Shown here: one piece after another, positions 37,748 to 49,567 of the stretch | Position numbering within the stretch: the first letter of the stretch is position 1 | Layout: every line of letters begins with the position of its first letter | Assembly: GCA_010645155.1 (NCBI GenBank) | Contig: CM021319.1 | Location: 6,325,330 to 6,389,329, forward strand | Length of the DNA stretch: 64,000 bases | Direction of reading: 5' to 3' | Source: Tigriopus japonicus | Lineage: Eukaryota; Arthropoda; Copepoda; Harpacticoida; Harpacticidae | The notes under the pieces: generated by a model | Told to the model about the DNA's origin: nothing | Database searches by the model: none | What the model saw: the letters and a program-made list of their open reading frames with translations, nothing else | Position numbers and translations under genes: made by a program

Positions 37748-40700
37748 ATGGATACCATCCAAAACCATTTGGCTCTTCTCTTGGATGCCAAACCTTACGA
37801 GGAGATGTTCGAGTTCTGCGACTTCTCTTTGGCTGATCAAAATGAGGCTGCTCTCGCGAAAGGGGTTCAACCCGCAGCCTCGTCCGAGTACAAGCCCGTT
37901 ATCCAGAAGTCGATCACCTATATTGTTGCTGCCGTGCTGGTCAATGACCGTGGAGAGGTTCTTATGATGCAGGTAAGAATCAAGATCGGTCTTCTGCCCA
38001 CGGTTAGATTTGAATCTAAAGTGCGTTTTAATGCTTATATGGAGTTAAAGGAATCGCAACTAGAGACTCGCATAAGTCATCTTTCCCGGATTTTGGAAAG
38101 GGAGTCGATTTCCCACCGGCATGTTACATATGCAGCCAACCGCCGTCGTTTTTCTGCGATCAACCTCTGAAATTGCCCAAGCACGTATGAAAAAGCAAGT
38201 TTGACAAACCAAGGGCTCTGACTTGAATTTTCCCTTCCCCGCCCTCTTTTAAGAGGCTAGTTGTTGGAATCTTCGCTTGACTGCCCCTCCCAAATAATAT
38301 CTGTCTTGTTCGCGAGTCACTTGAACAATGACTTCTTTGACCATAAGTTCGAGGCCCAACAAGTAGAACAATGAAATCTGGTTCGCCTTAACCGGTTGCC
38401 AGACATTCGAAGCATGCCTATCAAGTACGAACCAATGATTGAGCAAGTGCAATCATCTGACTTGTGATTGGAATACGAACTGAACATTTTTGACTTGTGG
38501 GCAAATGAAATCTGCCTACGTAACTCATTTTGGGCCGAGGTGTTGTTAGCAGTTTTCTTCTGTAGAGCAAGAGACCTGGCAGGGTTGGTCGATCGAGGTT
38601 TAATTCTCTTGTGACTCTGAGGTCTTTGAACTGGAATGAGATTATAATCAGATTCAAGCCATTCATCATCATAGACTGACAGAATTCACACAAAATTAGC
38701 TCCATCACTTTCAACAACACATCAGCCTACAGTTAGGCAGAGTACAATAGCTACATAGGAACACATGCACCAAGCTAGTTGGAAGTCCATCTCCGGAAAA
38801 TGCCAACTCAATGAAACTCATTGTGTTTTGCATGCGCCCACAACAAGAACTCAAACTTATCCGCTCAAGCACACCTTTTACAATCAAACAAGAAAGGAAA
38901 AATGCTTGAAACACAGAAAATGTTCTGAGTTTGCATGGTCGAGCACGAATGTGCATAATCAAAACTTGTACCTGCTTGTATGCGTGAGTGTATCATAATC
39001 CACTTTTGGTCATGAATTATTGGGTCAAGATGAGGAGCGATTGTTTTCCACCCCCACAAAACACGAAGGCTGTATTCATGCCACTTCCTTGAATATTTGG
39101 AGCACATGTCAATACTTGAATTGTGATCATTTACCAAAAGGCCGCGGACAAGCTAAAATGTGAGCCCACGCCTTTGACCGTGGTCATAAATCCCATTCGC
39201 CGCATTGATTTGGATATCTTTGCTTGAGCAATGCCACAGGTGTGTTTTGCCGTTGTTGTTGTTGTTAGTGGTATGCTTTTGATTGCGGGTAGAACAAAGT
39301 GCGAGTGAAAGTTTGACGCTGGCCAAGTAATTACTTGTTTCATTCACCTCCCAAGTGAAAACGTCATGCTTTTTGGTTTTCTTTCCAACCTTTTCGCTCG
39401 GCCTCTGTTGTTCAAACTGAGATTCAAATATGACTTTGAAATTAGGCTAGATCTTATCGACGCCATCTTGAACAATTTGTCCATCCAATAAGCGAACCGT
39501 CATGGTTGCAAAATCATCTGGCGAAAATGTGCTATCGGTACCACAGTTTGCCATTTTGGTCCGAAATCAAACCAGTTTGACGCTAAACGTACATAGTGTG
39601 ATGACTATGTAGGTCTTCAATTGAATCTTGTTTTGCAATGAAACTCCAGCGATCAGTGGGGGGTCCTTCGAACTCCGAGAATCGAGAACATTGTAAACAT
39701 TAAAGCAAATATCCCACGTTTCCTTGTCTTTGTGGCGACGATTGACGAATTAAGAGCCAGCGTGTCCTTCTCGTGACTTTTTTCTCTACCCTGCAGGCAA
39801 AGAATTGACGCTTGGACTGCCAGGTATTCCACATTGACCCCCTTGTCTCATTTTGCTTGAACACACTAGGTGGCCTTGTACTCGAGTGTTACAAAGGCAT
39901 TGGAAAAAGGGCCCACATTCTAATTCGATTGACAGTGTCGATTTCGGCCAGGCGAGCAATTGATCAATCACTGATTCTAGTTGTCAGAGGTCACTCTAGC
40001 CAGGTCTCCAGCAGTTTCCTCTCAACTTTGTGGAACCGCTTTGATTGATTGGTAAAGAATTTAAAGCTAGCAGGGACTTTGGAGCCGGCCACTGAACAAA
40101 GGGACTCAAATTTAACTAATTCAGTCCGATCTATTGAACTTCGCGGAGTTCTAAATACGTTCATTGTTTGGAGAAGTCGTCCTCCTGAATCTAAGCTAAT
40201 CCTGGCTCCTGATGAAATGGTAGCCTTCGCACACGAGAATTCAATGAAACCCCTTGGCCAACTCGTTTTAGATTCATCCATAGATTAAGTCGAAGCCATT
40301 CATACGCCGATATGTTTGCTTGTGAACTAGAATCGGCTGACCCTGAAAGTTTTCTTGATCCATCGTTCTCGTTTGTCTTTATGGGCTTCGCTCTCAGAAG
40401 TAATAATATCTAGTTAATTGAATAATACCCCTCCCACAGCTACTGAATGTGGAAATGTGTACATGTAGACTAAGTACTATGTCGCATACGACCTGTTTTG
40501 TATCTCTTTAAGACTAGTGGATTGCATGCGTTGTTGCATCCTTGTGACCATTTCTCAAGGAGGAGAGTAGTGCATCATGCACCTACGTAGTGCTAAATTC
40601 GACCATGATTTTGCGTACGTATGCACGACGCAGTTCTCGTGGTCGGAAGGATGAAGATTATTACGCTTTGATCCCGAATTCCTGGTCAAATTTACCTTGA

Positions 40701-43700
40701 AGGCATCCAATCAGGGGCAATCATGAACTGAATGCATTTACCCAAAGGTTTACTTTGGTACCAATATTCATAAGCGGATTGGAAAAACAAAAACGAGCAC
40801 ATCAAATGCAATATTCCGAACGAGACCCAAGGAGTCCTGCAATTTGGGGCGAGCCCTTCGATTATCTAACACCAATCGACGCTTTTCTTCGTTCGAACAC
40901 CTTTTTTGAGTTTCGAACTCGATCTTGAAGCTTAAAATATTCAAGTTGTGATCAGTGTCACGGTTAAAGTTTACGTTTCATAACATTTTTCGGAAAGGCG
41001 TCAAGCTTGAAGTCAAGCCAGAACTACTTTAGTTTAAAAAGTTAAAAAGTGGAAAGCTACAGATTTAATCCCAGCAGGTCGTGATTCTTAGGTAAGGCCG
41101 TTCTTTCAATCCATTCCATAAATATCATGGGCTTAATTGCTATTTTAGAAGATTAGCATTTCGCCTCCAATCGATATTTCGGCCCTGAACTCATCGACAT
41201 GTACGTAGTTAATGTTTTCAGTAGAAAACATCTAGCATTCTGTGTGAGCCTTGCTCCTGACAAGCCCCACGAATCAATACTAAATCAGTTTAACTCACGT
41301 CGTTCATTGATTGTCGTGGTTAGAAATTGGAGCTCCTGTAATATGGACAACTGCCATCTCATTGAAATGTTACTTCTTGGGGGTTTTTGGGTTCATGTCC
41401 CATTACTAGTTGGGCGCTGAATCAGTCAGTAAAAATGACTACTCGCTCAAACGGTGTCTTCGAGCTTACCACTGAAATGAGCAATTTCTTGGAAGTGATG
41501 CCAAACGTGTGTCATCCTAAAGATTGATCTTGATGAAAAACCTTTCATGATATTATTTCCATCATGCTCTAGTGAATGACTAAAGGAAAATGGACATTTT
41601 CATACGCCGATCTTTGACGAACTTTCAACATCAAGAGTGATTCAAAGCCCATCATCCCCCTTTTTCTCCCTCTTGATTACCAGCCTATGGCTCTATGCAA
41701 TTCCTTGGCCTTGATATTTTGAAGGTGGCATAGGTGGGGATCGCTCCTCCGTAATTAGCAAAATTTGCGCCCAGAAATGAATATCATCGAATCGTTAATG
41801 ATATCATGAACTTTAGCTCCCACGCCTGCTGCCAAAATCATGCAGACATGAAAACAGAAAACCCCCAGCATGAGGACATTATTGTTATTGCTACATTCGA
41901 GCCATATGTGCAGATTTGATGAAGGTGTTGCCATTGGGAGGGCAGTCATTTGCCTTCAAGGCTATTCAGGACATAATTCACCGGCAACTCCGACGAGGAA
42001 GCCATTACCCTGATCGTGCTCACTCACATTTCACGTTCACATGAAGTTTCTAACCCATCTTCTTCTTCTTCGTCTTCTTCTTTTTCTTCATCTTCTTCCT
42101 CCTTCTAATCTCAGGTTTGCTTGAGGTGTTCATTGCTTCAAGTCCGGAATAACCACAAAACCAAACACGTGCTAGCTATTTTTTAATACCCATCTGTGAC
42201 CTCAAACTTAGACATGATTGTCGAAGGTAAAAGAAGAAATCCTGGAAGTTGTAAAAGACGTGCATATTCATTTGAAATGCAGGCAAAACCTTGATTCGGA
42301 TTGATGCGTATGGAGCTTGCCAAGCTTTGATGGTAAAAAGATTGTCGCCTAACGCTATCTCCACATGTTTTGCTCAGGCCTGCAGTATCTAGTCGCGTCC
42401 TTATCGGCATTGATGAGTGTGCAGATTCCGAATAGTATCGAGTGACTGAATGGAGGAAGGAATGACATTAGGGGATGAAATCACGCTTTTAAATAACCCA
42501 ATTTTCCTTCTAGGAGGCAAAGAGTTCCTGCGCGGGTCAATGGTATCTACCCGCAGGTCGAATGGAGCCCGGTGAAGATATCACCGAGGCAGCCCGACGC
42601 GAAGTCCTAGAAGAAACCGGTCTACATTTTGAAGTCACCACTCTTTTGGGCGTGGAAACGGCAGGTACAAATTCATTTGGCATTCATTTCTTGGTCCCTG
42701 CTCAGGCACCGATTCTGAGTTGGGCCTAAGAAGTGAGTAATTTATGCGCTTTATGTCAGCATGAATCAAGTTTCTGTCTGGTTAACATTGGGTTCACTCC
42801 ACGTACGTTTACGTGGTCCGTGGGATGGATCGAGTGGGTAGTTTTTTTTTTTTAATCAACCACACTAATTGTCCTGCCATATCTAAATTCCGATTCCGAT
42901 TCCGGTATTTGAGGTTTAACGAGGCTTAATTTCTCAATTCAACAAATTAGGGTTCCTCACATTATGTTTCAAGATATTTCTAAATTTATTTTAATGATTG
43001 CATTCCTTCTTTCGCTCAAGGCAGTTATATGCATTGTTTCATTTATCAAACACCGAAAATTTGATGTATTCTTTCCCAGGTGTTTTTTGGTTTTTAAGTA
43101 CCTTTTGATGAGTATTTCTTCAAGGTGGTGCAAGTAGTTTGGCGAGGTTGGTCGAAAAAGGGCAAGAAATAACACCAAGCACCACAATTGGCCTTGAATT
43201 CTGTTTTGATGATCACCCGCATTTCATGCATAAGCAATAGAATAAAAAGGAGCCAGAAAGGCTCTTTGTAATCACACGGAAGCGATGCATTCAAACGCTA
43301 AACTTGCCCTCCACAGTAAGCCTAATGAGCAATTGGCACAACTATTGCGGCATTGTTTACCAATGACACGACTTCGTGAAAGTTGATAATTTGGATCTTG
43401 GTCTCTGTCCTTGAAGGTCGTACTGGAGGTAATGCAGGAGCCATTTGTATTTCTGACAGTTTGTTCATTAGCCCGAAAACTCATCGTAGTGATTAAATCA
43501 TAAACGAATGGATATTAGATGGGCCCACTCCACTAAGACAAGAGCCATTATCACGCTTCCTTCTCATTCCTCCCCTTAACTAACAAACTCTAATTAAAGT
43601 GCATCGATCAAATTACTTATGGCTGTCGTTGCTTGTTTGTCAGGTGGATCTTGGTTCCGTTTCGTGGTGACCGGTCATGTGACCGGAGGCAAACTCAAAA

Positions 43701-44407
43701 CTCCTGCGGATGCGGACTCGGAATCTCTGCAAGCCAAATGGATCGAGAATCTGTCGGAATTGAGTTTGCGTGCCAATGACGTGCTCAACATCATCGAGAG
43801 AGGTCGTCAATACACTTTGCGCGGAGTGGACGAGCCTTGGCATTTGCAACAGGTACGTCAACATTCCAGATGCACACGGAATCTCATCTTTTAATGGATG
43901 CAAACTACTTGCAACTGGTTATGAAACCATTCTGTGTTCCATTCTCGACAATTAACGCCTAAATTATGTATGTCTTGGGGTTTTCAGCTTCCGGCTATCC
44001 GACCACACAACAAGCTCTTACTTCGCCTCGTCATTCTATGTCGGAAGAAAACCAACAATCGTGTGCACGTGCTCATTAGCGAAAAAACTTCGGCTCACTT
44101 GCCTGTTTGCGAGATCAACCCCACGCGATCTGTCCATTCCACGCTCAAAAAGTACATGACCGAGATCTTTGGGGCGGACCTGCCTTCCCATCGTCCTCAT
44201 GGTCTCTTAAGCATCGAGCACAGTGGTAAGCCCGCCCATTCCAATGACGGGTCTTGCCTGACTTTGCTGGTATCGATTCGGGTGCCCTTGGAGTCGGTTT
44301 GTCTTATCGACAAATACTCATGGCTGGAGGTCGAGTCCGGATTGGGCGAGGATCTCCTACATCGTTTGGGCAAAAACCTCACCGTTCCTTTGTCGGTCAT
44401 CCGTTGA
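37748..44407 (+). CDS. NUDT18-like Nudix hydrolase (8-oxo-dGDP phosphatase family)
   Basis: Four exons, 37748-37972, 42514-42664, 43644-43852 and 43988-44407, join in frame (phases 0, 1, 0) with GT-AG borders to give 334 residues; human NUDT18 has 323. The first in-frame ATG (acagacATGG context) is taken as start; the frame is open upstream without an ATG. The Nudix box spans residues 90-112 and matches GX5EX7REUXEEXGU exactly, beginning GRMEPGE and ending REVLEETGL. The preceding QWYLPAG is diagnostic of this subfamily. Human NUDT18 hydrolyses 8-oxo-dGDP and related oxidised nucleoside diphosphates, cleansing the nucleotide pool. The C-terminal part after residue 125 (exons 3-4) is also conserved in NUDT18. 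Intron 1 is 4.5 kb; the others are 979 and 135 bp. It converges on the HAD-choline dehydrogenase gene, stop codons 221 bp apart. Confidence 0.9.
42059..42106 (+). repeat. CTT-rich polypyrimidine tract
   Basis: An imperfect TCTTCTTC run within NUDT18 intron 1, about 400 bp upstream of exon 2. Confidence 0.8.
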
Positions 44408-44574
44408 CCCTGATTAGACAGACGTACGTCAAATATTTACCCCTTGCACCATCCCATGTCATTATCAAAAGGAAAGATCGACTGCAACCCATCAAATGGT
44501 AAATCTTAATCTATTGTTACGTAAATGCCATTCTATCACTGTTTTAACCTTCTTTACTCGACAAAATATATATG

Positions 44575-44580
44575 AATAAA
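44575..44580 (+). terminator. Polyadenylation signal of NUDT18
   Basis: AATAAA, 168 bp after the NUDT18 stop codon. It lies only about 50 bp from the stop codon of the opposing gene, so the 3' untranslated regions of the two genes probably overlap. Confidence 0.55.
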
Positions 44581-44628
44581 AAATGGCGATACAAAAACCC
44601 ACACTGTTGATGTCACTTCTGGCCCAAA

Positions 44629-47600
44629 TTAGGCGCGTTCAGCCTTTTTGCGGCCTTTCTTTAGATCCGTCTCGTACACCGGAACTGACACCGGGGGTAG
44701 AAGCTCTCGTCCCCGAATAAGATCGGCTGCCCTTTCAGCCAACATAATTGTTGGGGCATTCAAATTCCCACTGGCCACGCTGGGCATGATCGAAGCGTCC
44801 ACAACTCTCAAATTCTCCACGCCTGAAAAAGCAGCAAAAAGTCAAATCGTCTTGTCAAACCAAATCAAACTTAAGGTCAGGCTTTTTAAGTGTCAATGCT
44901 TACTTTAAGCAAGCAAAGAATTAAATAGTGGACTGACTGGGTTACCGAAGCTTCTTTAGACCGGGTAAGCAACTTAAATCAAGTGGGAGATAGGTTATTT
45001 CCAACTTAGCAATCGTGACAGAAAAAATGGGAATCCCCGGAAAATAAATGGAGTTTCTCTTTGAACCTAACCTGACCTTTGATTGGGTTTATGTCCCCAC
45101 GTCCCAGGGCGTTATAGAGATCCGAAGGACTAGAAAATCATATATTACGAAAAAATGTTATTAGTGACTAATAGGGACGGGCAAAAAGCGTAAAGACATT
45201 TTTGGTAATATCAACTAGTTTGTCTGCCATTTTGCACTTTCCGTATTTATTCGCGCCTTTTTTGCGCGATTTTGGCATAACCATTCAAAAAGCCAAAAAT
45301 ATCCTATTTATTTTTGAAAAATGTCGATTTTTGGCATATTTTTTGCAGATATGAAAATTTTATACTAGTAAACATATTTCGCAAAACTTAGTCAAACAAG
45401 TAAGGCGGAAATCTGAAGGAAAATTTGCCTTGTCATAACTTGAGAGCACAATTATACCTGAAAATATTAATATTTTCCGTCCACAGCAACCAACATCTTT
45501 CCTATTTCAATTATTGATAGTGTAGCTTCTTGACAATGAATTAAGTTATCTTTCAGTCAAGTATTTGTATATAGTGCTTTTAGTGTATTCCCAAATCAAG
45601 GGGATATCTTCTCAACAAATTACTTGCCTTTCTAATTAAGTTAGACTAAAGCAAAACGAAAGAAAACTTTACTTTAAACAACCAAAGTGGAATGTATTTT
45701 GTAAGCTTGAGGATTCTCAACGAAGGCTAGCGTATTATTGGTTATCAAAAAGATAATCAATATCTAAAATTTTGCTCAACATTGAAAAATGAGGAAGAAA
45801 ATAAAGTATTTAAGATTATAAGAAATTCCGATTTTTGCAATTTATTTGCAATTTTGACCTTTTTCTGACCGTTATTTTGCGTTTTGAACTTTTTTGTGTG
45901 CTGTTTTACAAAAGCCCATGTTTATTTGCGCTTTTTGGCTAACCCTAATAATTAGAGTAGCGTGGAGTCTAAGGAAAATAAAGCTTCTTTAGAGTAGCCC
46001 TCCGTCTATAAGACTAAGAAATGACTTATACGTACGTACACCCAACATATGACTCATTTTTATCCTCACCCATAACTTTGGTAGAAGAATCCACCACGGC
46101 CATGTTGTCTTTAGAGGATCCCATTTTGCAAGTACAAGATGGGTGGTAAGCCGAGTCGGATTTGGCTCGAATAAATTTGTCCAAGTCACTGTCCGATTGG
46201 ATATCAATGCCAGGTACAAGCTCGCCGTCCCGGTAGGGTTCAAATGCCGGCTGAGCGAAGATTTCCCGGCTCAGTCTAACCGATTCTCTCATCTCCCATC
46301 GGTCTATTTCGGTAGAGAGGTAGTTGGGTTGGATGAGTGGGTGGTCCTTGGGTGACTTGGATTGCAATTTTAACCATCCTCGGCTAGTGGGACGCATGGG
46401 ACCTACATGAACCTGGAAGGCCTCCGTGTCTGGCGCCTGACGGCCGTGATCTACTACCTGACTAGGTAAGAAATGGAACATTATGTCTGGATGCTCCACT
46501 TCTGGTCGACTGTAAGCAAATCCACCCGATTCCAAATGAGCACTCCTGGCGGGACCTGTAAGGAATACATTTTAATTAGTCAGACTTTATTCTGCTCCAG
46601 CATTTTTGAAGATTCTCACCTGATCGGTTATAAAACCAACTGAGTCCCACTTGAATCATTCGGGCACCTTTTTGATCACCCAAAAGAGTCACTGGAGTTT
46701 TACATTTCTGAACCACGTAGAGTTCCAAGTGATCTTGAAGGTTCTGACCCACCCCGGGCACATGCTCTACCAAAGGAATATCCATTGATTTCAAGTGGTT
46801 GGCGTCGCCAATTCCAGAGAGCATCAATAATTGCGGCGAATTGATGGCCCCACCACTGAGAATAATCTCTTCACCGTGCACTTGTTTTCTTTGACCGTTT
46901 TGCTCATACTCAATACCGATGGCTTTCTTGCCATCAAACAAGATCTTAGTCACGAGAACCTCAACTTCCGTACTCAAATTCGATCTTTCCAAGGCCGGCC
47001 TTAGATAGGCACTTGCCGCACTCCATCGTTGCCCATTGCGAATGGTCATGTCGAACCAGCTCACTCCGGCTTGTTGATATCCATTCACGTCTTCCGTGAA
47101 CGGATGACCAGCCTGTTGTCCGGCTTCCAGAAAAACAGAATGCAAGGGATTGTCCCAATTTCTACGGCTAACATGCAGAGGTCCTGAGTCACCTCGATAA
47201 TCATCTCCACCTAATTGATGATTCTGTGCTTTTTTGAAGTACGGCAAACAGCCAAAGTAGTTCCATCCCTCAGCTCCTTCATTTTGCCAACGATCGTAAT
47301 CATAGGCGTGACCTCGGATGTAAACCATGGCGTTCAGGGATGAGGATCCACCCCATACGCGGCCCCGAGGCCAATACATCACGCGATTATCACAATGCTC
47401 TTGGGGTAATGTGTGATAGTACCAGTTGTACTTATCGTCACACAAATTGTACATGAGAGCGGCAGGCATGTGAATCTTCCATTGGAGAAGTTTGCTATTC
47501 AAAATCGTATCTTTGGGTCCGGCTTCTAAAACGAGGACTGAATTTGAACTAAGGCGAGATGCAGGGCGTTAGAATTGAGCGTGCACTAACGACAAAGTAA

Positions 47601-49567
47601 CGAGTAACAAAAGGTGTAAAAATGGATACGTGAGAAACCATAGTATTTTCTATTTTGCATTAGTTGGGATAACCCGTCTTCAATAAGTCATATCTCTCTT
47701 TCAATCAATCAGCTGCTTAATACTCTTGATATCACATTTGAAATAACTCTAACTTTCCTTATCAATCCATATAGTGCTAAGACATCGGGCAAAATAATGT
47801 CATCAATGAGGATAATGATAATTGTTTCGGCTCTTGTCGTTAGTGCACGGTCACATGTTTGTGATCTTGATTTGCGGTTTCATGCCTGTCTTCTGTTAGA
47901 CGGTTAGCTAAAACGCAACCGGCAGAACCAGCGCCAACCACGATGTGGCTATAAGTCTTCTCAGAAGATGAAGTATTAGATGTCCCAGAGCACCGAGATG
48001 AAGTGGAAAATGCCCTGGAACTGCTCGCATCATCTCCGGCAGCATGGAGAAACAACGAGCCCTGGGCAATCTTGGCAATGCCCCGTGATGTGACTTGGTG
48101 AACCCGGGATCGAACTGAGGTCGGGTGAGGTAGGAGCATGTCTACGCACTCTTGCACGTCGTCCACAATCACATCAGCATCTGCCAAATCAGTTTTCCCA
48201 CCCACACCGGTTAGCACACCCACAGTTAAACCTAACTTAGCTTGTTGTCCCATAAGAGTGTCGGCTGGAGTATCACCCACCATGATCGTGTCCGAAGGTC
48301 GGACATTCAGCTTTTCGCAAATATAGAGAGCATTATGTGGGTCAGGCTTGGGCTTACTAAAGCTGTCATCTCCGCACACCGTCATTTCGACTAAACTGTT
48401 GAGATTCTGACGACGGAGGAACTCTTCGGTTCCTTCCCGCGAGTCCGAGGTACATATGGCGATTTTGACCCCTTCGTTTTTCAACCGGTTGAAAAGATCA
48501 TGGCAGTCACCGGTCATCTTGACTTTCATGTCCTCGGGCGTGTCTTTCCACGAAGAAGCCACGGCATGTTTGGCTTCAACCTCGCTGAACCCTTGATTTT
48601 TGGTGAGCATGGTCTCAATTTTGACTCGAATTTGTGGGTGGGTGTTCTCGGCCAAGGCGCCGATGCGTACTTTATTCTCGGAATGGTCGTATCCCAAGAC
48701 ATCATATAAGTGCGTGGACAAGTCTTTACCAGTCACAGAGTGCATTCTAGAATGATAAACATTTAAGATCAATTATTTGACCTTCACCCAAATTCGTGGA
48801 AACTGAACAACATTTTTTGAGGCAAGATAATGCAAGGCTAAGTAATTCATGGTATCATTGGATATTTTTATTTGTCAGTAGCAAGTCAAAGTCAACAAGC
48901 AATCCAAGTACTTGTTGCATGAAACACTTGAGGTCAGTTTTTCCAAGCGCTCAGAAACATGCCTTTGTTTCGATGAAAGTTGGCTTTGAAAGCTCTTCAT
49001 AGAATTGCTTGCTAATTAGCTTGCTTTTTCTGACTGAAAATGGCCTACATTTACGTTTCAAAAAAATAAGTTTATCATGTTGTCAAGTGTTTTTGAAAGC
49101 CAGGGTACAGCAACGGCAAAGAGGCTTGTCAACTAGCTTATGAGATTACATCCAAGAAATCAAGTTTCCTTCAGACGCAAAGTACTCTTCTCCTAAGTTT
49201 TTTGTTGTGATGAAATATAATTCTCTGTACTGTGTGGCATTTAAGAAGGCCTTTGTGCCTTACCTTTGGGCCAAGCTGGTACACCAGGGAGACCACATGG
49301 TGTGAAAGCAAATCAAAGTTCCGTCTTTGTCAAAGATCACCAACTTGGGTTTGAAAAACGATGGCTTCCATTTGGACTCGGATTCTGAGGGTGAGCTCAC
49401 CGAATACAATCGAACGAACCCCAAATGACTCGAACCGGTCATTGGGGTGGTGGGAAACAGGCCTGTTCAACAATTTTAAGGGACATACATTAGATCAAGT
49501 CAATGTTCATCGCATTCAAATTTGACTTACCATTCCGAAGGGATTGTAGACTTCTTAACAAGGCCAT
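44629..49567 (-). CDS. HAD phosphatase - choline dehydrogenase (GMC) fusion protein, mitochondrial
   Basis: Six exons on the minus strand (49567-49531, 49462-49264, 48746-47886, 47548-46620, 46555-46070, 44822-44629) join in frame to 901 residues. Residues 1-45 are a Ser/Arg-rich presequence with LYSVSS. Residues 52-280 form a HAD hydrolase with a small helical cap: motif I DKDGT (D57, D59), motif II T178 in ICTSD, motif III K210, motif IV GDTPAD (D237, D241). Residues 345-901 are a full GMC oxidoreductase of choline dehydrogenase type: FAD-binding GAGSAG at 350-355, the [15 protein letters not shown] block, [18 protein letters not shown]813 in YHPSCTC, and N857/N859 in SGNLNAPT as partner. 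Choline dehydrogenase oxidises choline to betaine aldehyde on the inner mitochondrial membrane. The HAD substrate is unknown. Both domains share exon 3 without a stop, so the fusion is encoded directly. Intron 3 needs a GC donor. Confidence 0.85.
45172..45947. mobile_element. Candidate hAT-like element in the last fusion-gene intron
   Basis: The left end TAGGGACGGGCAAAAAGCG pairs imperfectly with the inverted right end TAGGGTTAGCCAAAAAGCG. Words such as TTTATTTGCG, GCGCCTTTTTTGCGC and TTTTTGGC recur near both ends. I found no matching 8-bp flanks, so the superfamily is uncertain. It lies within intron 5 of the HAD-choline dehydrogenase gene and makes up most of that intron. It is noncoding. 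Confidence 0.55.
47549..47885 (-). other. Probable GC-AG intron (intron 3 of the fusion gene)
   Basis: No GT in the required phase exists after the conserved NRLTED codons. Splicing at AG|GCATGA (donor GC at 47885-47884) to CCTTAG|T (exon from 47548) restores [17 protein letters not shown], the same spacing as in choline dehydrogenases. GC-AG introns are a known minor class. Reading on without splicing reaches a stop after 17 codons. Confidence 0.7.
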
